Shown: positions 51,261 through 59,401 of the stretch, piece by piece
Numbering within the stretch: the first letter of the stretch is position 1
How the letters are laid out: the number at the start of each line of letters is the position of its first letter
From: Paraburkholderia susongensis
Lineage (GTDB): Bacteria > Pseudomonadota > Gammaproteobacteria > Burkholderiales > Burkholderiaceae
Assembly: GCF_900177725.1 (NCBI RefSeq)
Contig: NZ_FXAT01000010.1
Location: forward strand, 1 to 64,000
Direction: 5' to 3'
DNA length: 64,000 nucleotides
The notes under the pieces: generated by a model
What the model was told of the DNA's origin: nothing
Database searches by the model: none
The model's input: only the letters and a program-made list of their open reading frames with translations
Program-made: the position numbers and the translations under genes

Positions 51261-52124
51261 ATGGGCAAACTCGCGTTGGCAGCAAAAGTGACTCACGTGC
51301 CGTCGTTGTATCTGTCCGAACTCGACGGGCCTCACAAGGGCTGCCGTCAGGCCGCGATCGACGGCCACCATGAAATCGGCCGGCGCTGCCGCGAACTCGG
51401 CGTCGATACGATCGTCGTGTTCGACGTGCACTGGCTCGTGAATAGCGAATACCACGTCAATTGCGCGCCGCACTTCGAAGGCGTGTACACGAGCAACGAG
51501 TTGCCGCATTTCATCAAGAACATGCCGTACGAGTACCCGGGCAATGTCGGGCTCGGTCATCTGATCGCACAGGTCGCGAACGAGATGGGCGTGAAAAGCC
51601 GCGCGCACAGCGAGACCACGCTCGAACTCGAATACGGCACGCTCGTGCCGATGCGCTACATGAACGGCGACCAGCATTTCAAGACCGTGTCGGTGTCGGG
51701 CTGGTGCATGTGGCACGAACTCGAAACGAGCGCGCGTTTCGGCCTCGCGGTGCGCAAGGCGATCGAGGAACGTTACGACGGCACGGTTGCGATTCTCGCG
51801 AGCGGCTCGCTCAGCCACCACTTCGCGGACAACGGTACCGCCGACCAGTTCATGGACAAGGTGTGGAGTCCGTTCCTCGAACAGGCGGACCGCAACGTCG
51901 TGCGCCTGTGGGAAGCCGGCGACTGGACAACGTTCTGCGAGATGCTGCCGCTCTACAATGAAAAATGCTGGGGCGAAGGCGGCATGCACGACACCGCGAT
52001 GCTGCTCGGCGCGCTCGGCTGGGATCGCTACGACGGCAAGGTCGAAGTCATCACGCCGTATTTCGGCAGCTCGGGCACGGGGCAGATCAATGCGATCTTC
52101 CCGGTCACGCCGCTGCTCGTCTGA
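51261..52124 (+). CDS. hpaD: 3,4-Dihydroxyphenylacetate 2,3-dioxygenase
   Basis: 287 aa from the ATG at 51261 (GGGGAG upstream). Class III (LigB-like) extradiol dioxygenase, the same type and length as E. coli HpaD (about 283 aa). Likely iron ligands are the His in VTHVPSLYLS (N-terminal), the following His of the DVHW motif (VVFDVHWLVN), and an acidic residue near the C-terminus; the general-base His is in GSLSHHFADNG. It opens the ring of homoprotocatechuate between C2 and C3. Confidence 0.93.
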   Translation: MGKLALAAKVTHVPSLYLSELDGPHKGCRQAAIDGHHEIGRRCRELGVDTIVVFDVHWLVNSEYHVNCAPHFEGVYTSNELPHFIKNMPYEYPGNVGLGHLIAQVANEMGVKSRAHSETTLELEYGTLVPMRYMNGDQHFKTVSVSGWCMWHELETSARFGLAVRKAIEERYDGTVAILASGSLSHHFADNGTADQFMDKVWSPFLEQADRNVVRLWEAGDWTTFCEMLPLYNEKCWGEGGMHDTAMLLGALGWDRYDGKVEVITPYFGSSGTGQINAIFPVTPLLV

Positions 52125-52143
52125 CATTCGCGAAGGAACAGCC

Positions 52144-52542
52144 ATGCCCCACCTGACACTCGAATACAGCGCCAATCTCGCCGACGGGCAACGCATCGGC
52201 CAGTTGTGCAAGGAGCTCGCGCAGTGCCTCGACGCGCAGCGCGAGAACGGCGAGCGAATCTTTCCGCTCGGCGGCATTCGCGTGCGCGCGCTGCGCTGCG
52301 AGCAGTACTGCATCGCCGATGGACGGCCCGACGCCGCCTTCCTTCACGCGAATCTGAAGATCGCCGCGGGCCGCTCGGAGGCGGCCAGGAGGGCCAGCGG
52401 CGACGCGCTCTTCGCGCAGATCAAGCAGTACTTCGCCGCGGAGTTCGAACGGCAAGGGCTCGCGTTGTCGCTCGAAATCAACGAGTTCAGCGAAACCGGC
52501 ACCTGGAAGCACAACAATCTGCACGCGCGGCTGAAGGGCTAA
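52144..52542 (+). CDS. hpaF: 5-Carboxymethyl-2-hydroxymuconate delta-isomerase
   Basis: 132 aa tautomerase-superfamily enzyme. After removal of Met1, the catalytic Pro2 (MPHLTLEYSANL) becomes N-terminal; the conserved Arg is in GGIRVRALRCEQYC. Length matches CHMI (about 126 aa). Starts 19 bases after hpaD. Its final codons and stop are the first unit of a tandem repeat running to 52586. Confidence 0.92.
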   Translation: MPHLTLEYSANLADGQRIGQLCKELAQCLDAQRENGERIFPLGGIRVRALRCEQYCIADGRPDAAFLHANLKIAAGRSEAARRASGDALFAQIKQYFAAEFERQGLALSLEINEFSETGTWKHNNLHARLKG

Positions 52543-52586
52543 GACTCGGGGCTAGAACCCGGGGCTAAAACACCGGGGCCAAAACG
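52535..52586. repeat. 13-14-bp tandem repeat starting at the hpaF stop codon
   Basis: Four imperfect units of (C/A)GGGGCTA(A/G)AAC: AGGGCTAAGACT (holding the hpaF stop TAA), CGGGGCTAGAACC, CGGGGCTAAAACAC, CGGGGCCAAAACG. It fills nearly all of the hpaF-hpaH gap. Like the array after the old yellow enzyme gene, it appears to be a tandem duplication of the gene's end. Confidence 0.8.
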
Positions 52587-52605
52587 CAAAGGCTCACATC
52601 TCACC

Positions 52606-53409
52606 ATGCTAGACGAACAGACCATCCGCGATCTCGCGGCGCAACTCGATCACGCGGAGAAAACCCGCACGCAACTGCGCCATTTTTCCGCGCAATATCC
52701 GCAGATGACCGTGCAGGACGGTTATGCGATCCAACGCGAGTGGGTCAAGCTCAAGCTTGCCGAAGGCCACGTTATCAAGGGCAGAAAGATCGGGCTGACC
52801 TCACGCGCGATGCAGCGCTCGTCGCAGATCGACGAGCCCGATTACGCGCCGCTGCTCGACAGCATGTTCATCGAAAACGGTCAGGACATTCACGCGGACC
52901 GCTTCATCGCGCCGCGCGTCGAAGTGGAACTCGCGTTCGTGCTCAGCAAGCCGCTGAAAGGCCCGGGCGTCACGCTGTTCGACGTGCTCGATGCAACGGC
53001 CTACGTCACGCCCGCGATCGAAATCATCGATGCGCGCATCGAACAGTTCGACCGTGAGACGCGCGCACCGCGCAAGGTCTACGACACGATCTCCGACTTC
53101 GCCGCGAACGCGGGCGTCGTGCTCGGCGGCCGGCCCGTGCGTCCGCTCGACGTCGATCTGCGCTGGGTCGGCGCGCTGCTTTATAAAAACGGCGCGGTCG
53201 AGGAAAGCGGGCTTGCGGCAGCGGTGCTCAACCATCCGGCCACGGGCGTCGCGTGGCTCGCGAACAAGATTGCTCCGTATGACGAATCATTGAACGCGAA
53301 CGACGTGATCCTGAGCGGCTCGTTCACGAGCCCGATTCCGGCTCGCGCCGGCGACACCTTCCACGTCGACTATGGTCCGCTCGGCGGCATTGGTTTGAAT
53401 TTCATCTGA
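52606..53409 (+). CDS. hpaH: 2-Oxohept-3-ene-1,7-dioate hydratase
   Basis: 267 aa, hydratase/decarboxylase family (MhpD-like). Recognisable segments are IKGRKIGLTSRAMQRSSQID, DRFIAPRVEVELAFVLSKPL (metal-binding Glu residues) and PAIEIIDARIEQFD. It hydrates the dienoate product of HpaG to 4-hydroxy-2-oxoheptanedioate for HpaI. No strong ribosome site is evident before the ATG because the repeat array abuts it. Confidence 0.93.
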   Translation: MLDEQTIRDLAAQLDHAEKTRTQLRHFSAQYPQMTVQDGYAIQREWVKLKLAEGHVIKGRKIGLTSRAMQRSSQIDEPDYAPLLDSMFIENGQDIHADRFIAPRVEVELAFVLSKPLKGPGVTLFDVLDATAYVTPAIEIIDARIEQFDRETRAPRKVYDTISDFAANAGVVLGGRPVRPLDVDLRWVGALLYKNGAVEESGLAAAVLNHPATGVAWLANKIAPYDESLNANDVILSGSFTSPIPARAGDTFHVDYGPLGGIGLNFI

Positions 53410-53419
53410 GTGCATCGAC

Positions 53420-54223
53420 ATGTCTCTGCCGAAAAATCCCTTCAAACGCGCGCTGGCCGAAGGCAAGCCGCAGTTCGGCCTGTGGGCCGCGCTCGCCGAC
53501 GCGTACGTGACCGAACTGCTCGCCACGGCCGGTTTCGACTGGCTGCTGATCGACAACGAGCACGCGCCAAACGACGTGCGCAGCACGTTATCGCAATTGC
53601 AGGCGGTGGCCGCGTATCCGTCGCATCCGGTCGTGCGGCCGGTGCGCAGCGATGCCGCGCTCATCAAGCAACTGCTCGACATCGGCGCGCAAACGCTGCT
53701 GCTGCCGATGATCGACACGGCCGCCCAGGCGCTCGAGGCGGTCGCGGCCACGCGCTATCCGCCGCAGGGTATTCGCGGCGTGGGCAGTGCGCTCGCGCGC
53801 GCGTCGCGCTGGAATCGCGTACCCGACTATCTGAACACGGCAGCGGAAGAACTGTGCGTGATCGTGCAGGCTGAAACCGTGCAGAGCCTCGGCAATCTCG
53901 CGGAAATCGCGCGCGTGGATGGCGTCGACGGTGTGTTTTTCGGGCCGTCGGATCTGAGCGCGTCGATGGGCCTGCTCGGCAAGCCCGGCGACGCAAGCGT
54001 GCGCGAGGCGATTCGCAACGGCATCGACACCGTGCGCAGCGCGGGCAAGGCGGCGGGCGTGCTCGCGCCCGATCCGGCGCTCGCCGCCGAGTATCTCGCG
54101 GCCGGCGCGAGCTTCGTCGCGGTCGGCACGGATACGGGGCTGCTGAGCCGCGCGGCGGCGGACCTCGCCGCGTCGTACAAGAACACCGCGACGATGGCGG
54201 CGCCGGTCAAAGGCGGGTATTGA
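53420..54223 (+). CDS. hpaI: 4-Hydroxy-2-oxoheptanedioate aldolase
   Basis: 267 aa class II metal-dependent aldolase, same length as E. coli HpaI. The signature starts ELLATAGFDWLLIDNEHAPN; metal ligands are Glu in CVIVQAETVQS and Asp in GVFFGPSDLSASMG. It splits the C7 intermediate to pyruvate and succinate semialdehyde, ending the pathway. Last gene of the operon; no clear terminator in the 43 bases before the convergent GGDEF gene. Confidence 0.94.
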   Translation: MSLPKNPFKRALAEGKPQFGLWAALADAYVTELLATAGFDWLLIDNEHAPNDVRSTLSQLQAVAAYPSHPVVRPVRSDAALIKQLLDIGAQTLLLPMIDTAAQALEAVAATRYPPQGIRGVGSALARASRWNRVPDYLNTAAEELCVIVQAETVQSLGNLAEIARVDGVDGVFFGPSDLSASMGLLGKPGDASVREAIRNGIDTVRSAGKAAGVLAPDPALAAEYLAAGASFVAVGTDTGLLSRAAADLAASYKNTATMAAPVKGGY

Positions 54224-54266
54224 ACGGAAAAAGAACGGAAAAACGAATGCGTAAGCGAACACCCCG

Positions 54267-55412
54267 CTACGCAGCCATCACGCGATTACGGCCTGCCGCC
54301 TTGGCCGCGTACAGCGCGCGGTCGGCGCGTCCCATCAGTTGCTCGAGCGATTCGCCGCGCCGGTGCTGATCCACGCCGACGCTGAACGTGTAGCCCAGTC
54401 CGCGCGGTAGTTCGGCCGGCGCGCTCGCCGCGAGCCGCGTGCGCAGCCGGTCGAGCAGGACGACCGCCTCGGCGGCCGTGGTGGCCGGACATAGCACGCC
54501 GAACTCCTCGCCGCCGAGCCGCCCGAACACGTCGCCGACCCGCAGCTCGCGCGCGACGAACGCCGCGAAATGACTGAGCACCTGGTCGCCGGCGGCGTGG
54601 CCGTGAGTGTCGTTGACGGCCTTGAAAGAATCGATGTCGACGATCGCGATCGCCGCCGGCAAGCCGTTGCGCAACGACGCGTTCAGCAGCGCGGTGCCGA
54701 TATCGAGGAACGCGCGGCGCGACAGCGCGCCGGTCAGGTCGTCGACGTTGGCAAGCCGTTCGAGCCGCTCCGCGAGGCGATCGTGGGCGAGCATCACGAC
54801 GCCGATCGACAGGAACGGCTGCGCGAGAATACCGAGCACGAGAAAAAGGATGTTGGGCGGCAAGACCTCCATCAGATTCTTCTGCGCGATGAGGCCAAAG
54901 CCGTACATGATGCCGCGCGACGTGTGCCCGGCACATAACAGCAGCGCCGTGGCCGCGAGGAAGTAATAGCTGTAGCGCGGCCGGTGCGGCGGACGCCCAC
55001 GCACCATCAGCACGAACAGCGCCCCATAGAGAGCCGCGTGATACACGGACACGAGCGTCACGCGCGCGCCGAAGTCCGGTACGACGAAGGTCCAGTAGCA
55101 GATGCCGGCGAGCACCACGACGAGGCCGGCATAGGCGGACCACGGCCGCCTGTTTCGGCCGAGGAAACGCAGCGAGCCTTCGAGCACGAGAAGCAGCGCG
55201 ATCGCCAGCATCTCGTTGGCCGCGACGAAAGTCAGCAAGCGCGGAGCGTGCCCCTGCAGCGCGAACGCGAGCAGCCCGGCGATCGCAACCGCGTTCGCCG
55301 CAATCCAGTAGCCGACGCCCGGGATCGCCGCGCGCCATAACGAGCCGAGCACGGCCATCGCCATGACGCCCGACAGAACCGTGACCAGCAGAAGAGTGAG
55401 TGGATTGAGCAT
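54267..55412 (-). CDS. Membrane diguanylate cyclase (GGDEF)
   Basis: 381 aa from the ATG at 55412. Six to seven transmembrane helices (about 1-210) with no recognised sensor signature, then a GGDEF domain (about 215-381). The active site is GGEEF (300-304) and an allosteric inhibitory site RVGD (291-294) lies five residues before it, so the enzyme should make cyclic di-GMP with product inhibition. Its neighbour is a decayed cellulose synthase operon, a classic cyclic di-GMP target, so its local role may have been lost. Confidence 0.9.
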   Translation of the reverse strand: MLNPLTLLLVTVLSGVMAMAVLGSLWRAAIPGVGYWIAANAVAIAGLLAFALQGHAPRLLTFVAANEMLAIALLLVLEGSLRFLGRNRRPWSAYAGLVVVLAGICYWTFVVPDFGARVTLVSVYHAALYGALFVLMVRGRPPHRPRYSYYFLAATALLLCAGHTSRGIMYGFGLIAQKNLMEVLPPNILFLVLGILAQPFLSIGVVMLAHDRLAERLERLANVDDLTGALSRRAFLDIGTALLNASLRNGLPAAIAIVDIDSFKAVNDTHGHAAGDQVLSHFAAFVARELRVGDVFGRLGGEEFGVLCPATTAAEAVVLLDRLRTRLAASAPAELPRGLGYTFSVGVDQHRRGESLEQLMGRADRALYAAKAAGRNRVMAA

Positions 55413-56093
55413 TGCAATCTGTTTGAATCGAACGGCGTCGCAAGGCAATTGACATGCTTTGCGCTGGTCTCTTTGGATCGGCTAACGCCGATCGTTTTTG
55501 GCGATTCGTACAAGCGATTAATACGCGAAACATCTTCGCGGCCGTTTGCCCGCGAATGCCGGCTTCCGGACTGCGCTCCCCATGTCTCCCTTCGCGCATG
55601 GCGACCCTGTGGAAAAAATTTCCGCCATGCGCAGTCCCATGCACAACCCGTACGCTTCGCCGGATTCCGCATCGCCCGAGATCGCGATTGTCGCGCGGCC
55701 TTTGCCTACGCCGCCAGACGTTGCAGGCAGGCGTTGCATTTAACACGAAACGCGAAAACTCGAAGCGCGGCGAAATTACCGCTTCCTGCACCTATGGCGG
55801 ATGAAGCCTCGTGCAGCCCCTCACGGAAAACGTTTCAATACGGCGATGAAGTCAGGAATTACCTGATTACTCTGTCTCCAATGTACGTCAATCAACGTAT
55901 AAGCTGATGAATGGAAAGTGGCTAAAAGCGGGTGTCTTAAGTAGACTTCGTACCAAGTGTGCCGGATAGACTAGACAATACGGTAGAAATGACGTAATAC
56001 GCGCGCAACTCGCATATTTTCGAAATATCTTTCAAATCTGACCAGCCGTTGTTCCCGCTTATGCGGAGTGAGCAACCGCCACTTCCGGAAACC
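55413..56093. other. 681-base region between GGDEF gene and bcs remnants
   Basis: No supported gene; the open frames are compositionally unlike coding sequence. From about 55800 the sequence is notably A/T-rich. Small inverted repeats occur: TACGT-CAATCA-ACGTA (about 55885-55900) and ATATTT-TCG-AAATAT (about 56013-56027). The region probably held the promoter of the former cellulose operon and the leftward GGDEF promoter. Confidence 0.45.
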
Positions 56094-56384
56094 ATGGTCC
56101 CAATTCTCGGCTACCTGCTGCAACGCCAAATCTCGCCGTAGTGGCGCGGCATGCTGAGCGCGCTCGCGAGCGAGTTCGAGGCGGAGTCGCTGCGCATTGT
56201 GCACTACTGCGCGCCGCTCCAGGCGTTCGGCGACTCCGTGCTCGCCTGGACGCCGGCGTTTCTCGAAGGCGTCTATCAGACGTGGTTAAGCACGTTGGGC
56301 GCGCAGGGCTTGTCGGTCGCGCAGACGAACACATTCGGCGGGGACAGCGCGCTCGAGTTTCGCCTGGGGCGGCATCCCGCCTGA
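56094..56384 (+). pseudogene. bcsD: Broken cellulose synthase subunit D gene
   Basis: From ATG 56094 the frame reads MVPILGYLLQRQISP, then a TAG stop (56139-56141) exactly where BcsD proteins have Gln in 'SPQWRG'. It continues in frame as WRGMLSALASEFEAE and jumps to SLRIVHYCAPL...FLEGVYQTWLSTLGAQ and ALEFRLGR, all BcsD C-terminal features, ending at 56384. The total of about 96 codons against about 150 for the family means an internal deletion as well as the nonsense change. BcsD shapes the cellulose export channel in the periplasm. Identification rests on remembered BcsD patterns. Confidence 0.7.
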
Positions 56385-56587
56385 ATGCGAACGCACGTGC
56401 GGATCGCTGGCGCGGTGGGTGCACGGCGTACTTCGTCGGCCATCTGTCGCCGCAGGAGTATCCGCGCTGGGCGCTTTCCTCGCATCCGTTCCTGCTGATG
56501 CTGGGCGGCGTGCTCGCCGCGCTCATCATCGCGGGCCTGTGCTACCGGACGCTGCGCGCGATCGCCGCGCGCCGCCTGAAGGACTGA
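56381..56587 (+). pseudogene. bcsB: C-terminal remnant of cellulose synthase subunit B
   Basis: In a frame different from bcsD, about 68 codons read AYFVGHLSPQEYPRWALSSH, then a transmembrane helix (PFLLMLGGVLAALIIAGLCY) and a basic end RAIAARRLKD. That is the C-terminal membrane anchor of BcsB, normally 700+ residues. Everything upstream, including bcsA and any bcsQ, is missing, so a deletion fused the end of bcsD to the end of bcsB. It runs straight into bcsZ, whose ribosome site (AAGGA) lies in its last codons. Confidence 0.7.
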
Positions 56588-56588
56588 T

Positions 56589-57797
56589 GTGACTGATATG
56601 ACGCATATGCGGGTTCGGATCAAACGGAAAGCCTGGGTCGCGCTGACGCTCGGCGTCGTGGCGTCGGCCGTCTGCGCGGGTTTCGCAAGCAGCGCGCAAG
56701 CCGAGCAGACCGGCGGCACGGCCGGCGCGTGCGGCGACTGGAGCGCCTATCGCAGCTTCATCGAACGTTTCATGCAGGCCGACGGCCGCGTGATCGACTA
56801 CTCGACGCCAGCCCAGCAGACCACCTCGGAAGGACAGTCGTACGCGATGTTCTTCGCGCTCGTCGCGAACGACCGCGCGAGCTTCGACAAACTGCTCGCA
56901 TGGACCCGCGCCAATCTCGCGGGCAACCAGTTCGACGCGCAGAACGTGCGGCTGCCGGCCTGGCAATGGGGCAAGAAGCCGGACGGCTCGTACGGCGTGC
57001 TCGATCCGAATGCCGCGTCGGACTCCGACCTGTGGATCGCCTACGATCTGCTGCAAGCCGGCCGCCTGTGGCATGACACGGACTACACGCGGCTCGGCGA
57101 GGCGCTTGCAGCACGCATCGCGCGCGACGAGGTCGTGAACCTGTCCGGTCTCGGACCGATGCTGCTGCCGGGACCGCAAGGCTTCAAAAACGGCGACGTC
57201 ACACGCCTGAACCCGAGCTATCTGCCGCTGCCGGTGCTGCGCGCGCTCGCGCACGACGTGCCGGACGGCCCGTGGAGCAAGCTCGCCGGGAACGCGTATC
57301 AGTTCATCAAGGCCGTCTCGCCGCAGGGCTTCGCGCCCGACTGGGCGGCCTGGCAGAACGGCCAGTTCGCCGTCGACCCGAAAAACGGCGACGTCGGCAG
57401 CTACGACGCGATCCGCGTCTATCTGTGGGCCGGTCTCGCCTCGCCCGCCGATCCGCTTGCGAAGCCGTGGCTCGCCGTGCTCGGCGGCATGCGCGCGAAG
57501 GTCGAGCAGAACGGCGTTCCGCCCGAGAAGGTGTCGTCGGCCACCGGCGCGTCGAGCGGCGAAGGCCCGCTCAGCTACTGGGGCGCGCTCGCGCCGTACT
57601 TCGAGGCGCTCGGCGACGAGCACGGCCTCGGCCTCGCGCGCACGCGGCTCGCCGCGCTCGATGTGAGCGTGCCCGGCCACGAGCCGGTTTACTACGATCG
57701 TGTGCTGGGTCTGTTCGGCACGGGGGGTATCGACGGCCGCTATCGCTTCGATGAAGCCGGCCGTCTCGTGCCCGCCTGGAGGACGGCATGCGACTGA
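56589..57797 (+). CDS. bcsZ: Endoglucanase of the cellulose synthase operon (GH8)
   Basis: 402 aa from the GTG at 56589 (AAGGA 6 bases upstream; ATGs at 56598 and 56607 also possible). Signal peptide to about residue 38 (AGFASSAQAEQ). Family GH8 features: the general-acid Glu in TTSEGQSYAMFFAL and the acidic cluster in DGSYGVLDPNAASDSDLWIA. It trims cellulose in the periplasm during export in working bcs operons. It is complete and looks functional, though bcsD, bcsB and bcsC around it are broken. Confidence 0.9.
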   Translation: MTDMTHMRVRIKRKAWVALTLGVVASAVCAGFASSAQAEQTGGTAGACGDWSAYRSFIERFMQADGRVIDYSTPAQQTTSEGQSYAMFFALVANDRASFDKLLAWTRANLAGNQFDAQNVRLPAWQWGKKPDGSYGVLDPNAASDSDLWIAYDLLQAGRLWHDTDYTRLGEALAARIARDEVVNLSGLGPMLLPGPQGFKNGDVTRLNPSYLPLPVLRALAHDVPDGPWSKLAGNAYQFIKAVSPQGFAPDWAAWQNGQFAVDPKNGDVGSYDAIRVYLWAGLASPADPLAKPWLAVLGGMRAKVEQNGVPPEKVSSATGASSGEGPLSYWGALAPYFEALGDEHGLGLARTRLAALDVSVPGHEPVYYDRVLGLFGTGGIDGRYRFDEAGRLVPAWRTACD

Positions 57798-58249
57798 CCG
57801 CGCTCGCCTTGTCATTGCGCGTCGCGCTCGCCGCCGGCGCTGTCGGCGACGCCGCAAGGCTGGGACGAAGCGCGCCGCGGCCTCGAACAGCTCGCGCGCG
57901 ACAATCCCAACGACCCGCGCTACGCGCTCGCCTACGCGCAGCATCTGACCTATCGCGACGTCACGCGCCGAGACGGCATCGCGCGCTTGCAGAAGCTCGC
58001 GGGCGATAGCGCGGTCGGCGCGACCGCGAAAGAGAGCTGGCGCCAGGCGCTGCTGTGGCTCGACGCGCGGCCGTCCGACGTGGCGCTATACGAGTCGTAT
58101 CTGCAAACCGCCGGCGACGATCGGTGCGGTGGGCGAGTATCAGCTTGCGCCGCAACTCGTCTTCGGAGCCGCCGCTTCGCTCGGGAATGCTTATGAATAT
58201 CGCGAGTGGCTCGCGGCCGTCTACGTGCGCTACAGCTTCAACAAGCAGA
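57788..58249 (+). pseudogene. bcsC: Broken cellulose export gene (TPR/porin), ends only
   Basis: The ATG at 57788 overlaps the bcsZ end and gives a signal-peptide start (MRLTALALSLRVALAAGA). After a frame change at about 57845, about 88 codons of TPR sequence follow (GWDEARRGLEQLARDNPNDP through LLWLDARPSDVALYESYL). At about 58125 another shift joins the C-terminal barrel end (GEYQLAPQLVFGAAASLG through VYVRYSFN). BcsC is normally over 1100 residues, so two internal deletions removed nearly all of it. Confidence 0.75.
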
Positions 58250-58279
58250 CGGGCATCGACCGTCGCGCCGTGCGCTGTT

Positions 58280-59401
58280 TCACGACGCACGCAACACGGT
58301 TCGAAAGCCGATGTGGACCGTGCCGAGCGTCGGGTCCTGCGGCTGCCGCGAAGACGGCCGGTAGCGCACGCAAAAGTTCGGCGCGCACAGGAACGACCCG
58401 CCCTTGATGACGCGCGCCGGCCGCCCGAGCGTGTCGACCGGCTGTGACACCGTGACGACGAGCGGGTTGGCCGCTTCGTCCTTCGGATGACGATCCTCGT
58501 ACGCGTCCTTGGTCCATTGCCAGACGTTGCCGACCGGATCGAACATGCCGTACGCGTTCGGCGCAAAGCACCCGACTGGCGCGGTGCCCTTGTAGCCGTC
58601 GCGCACGAGATTCTTCGCCGGAAAATCGCCCTGCCACGTGTTCGCCATATAGCGGCCCTGCACGGTCGGCGTGTTGCCCCACGGATAGGTGTCGCCGTCG
58701 AGTCCGCCGCGCGCCGCGTATTCGTACTCGGCTTCGGTCGGCAAATCGCGGCCGAGCCACTTCGCGTACGCCTTCGCATCGTCGTACGTGACCTGCACGA
58801 CCGGATGATTGTCCTTGCCGGCGATCGAACTGCCGGGCCCGAACGGATGACGCCAGTTCGCACCCGGCTGAAACTTCCACCAGCGATAGGCATCGTCGAA
58901 CTGTTCCGTGCCCTTCGGCCACACGAACACGACCGAGCCCGGCACCAGTTGCGCCTTCGGCACGCCCGGAAATTGCGCGGGGTCGCGCGCGCGTTCGGCG
59001 TCGGTCACATAGCCGGTGGCCTTGACGAAGCGCGCGAACTCCTCGTTGGTCACTTCGTGCTCATCGATCAGGAAGCTGTCGAGCCTGACCGTGCGCACGT
59101 TGCGCTCTTCCGGATAGCCGTCGTTCGAGCCCATCTGGAAGCGGCCCGCGGGAATGCGGATCATCCCCGCGCGATTCGGCACGCCGTTTCGCGCAGGACC
59201 GAAGCCAGCCGGGACGCCGCTGTATGCGGCGCATAGGCGTTGGCCGGAAGGCGCTGCGGTGCTCATTGCGGTGTGCGTTCCCGTAGCCGCTGCGTTGTTC
59301 GCCGCTGCTGCCGGCGCCAGCGCCGGCAGCGACGCCGCCGACATCAGCACGGCCAGCAGCGCGCGCCCGCGCCAACGCTCAACGGTTGGTTTCGAGTTCA
59401 T
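58280..59401 (-). CDS. Formylglycine-generating enzyme (SUMF1 family)
   Basis: 373 aa. N-terminal export signal (LLAVLMSAASLPALAPAAAA) then an FGE-sulfatase domain from about residue 75 (MIRIPAGRFQMGSNDGYPEE). Both copper-binding catalytic Cys are present, Cys339 and Cys344, in KGGSFLCAPNFCVRYRP, and VGNVWQWTKDAY is the family tryptophan motif. FGE oxidises the Cys of CxPxR in sulfatases to formylglycine. The gene overlaps the sulfatase by 23 bases, so partnership is almost certain. Export of FGE is unusual for bacteria and worth checking, because the start depends on this signal. Confidence 0.88.
   Translation of the reverse strand: MNSKPTVERWRGRALLAVLMSAASLPALAPAAAANNAAATGTHTAMSTAAPSGQRLCAAYSGVPAGFGPARNGVPNRAGMIRIPAGRFQMGSNDGYPEERNVRTVRLDSFLIDEHEVTNEEFARFVKATGYVTDAERARDPAQFPGVPKAQLVPGSVVFVWPKGTEQFDDAYRWWKFQPGANWRHPFGPGSSIAGKDNHPVVQVTYDDAKAYAKWLGRDLPTEAEYEYAARGGLDGDTYPWGNTPTVQGRYMANTWQGDFPAKNLVRDGYKGTAPVGCFAPNAYGMFDPVGNVWQWTKDAYEDRHPKDEAANPLVVTVSQPVDTLGRPARVIKGGSFLCAPNFCVRYRPSSRQPQDPTLGTVHIGFRTVLRAS

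Noticed and set aside
47555..54223. A genomic island boundary around the hpa operon
   Set aside because: Composition matches the surroundings and there are no tRNA, integrase or flanking repeats; hpa loci are common chromosomal features in this family.
55454..55804. 116-codon plus-strand frame upstream of the bcs remnants
   Set aside because: Cys/Arg-rich, no homology recognised and no ribosome site; overlaps an equally long competing frame.
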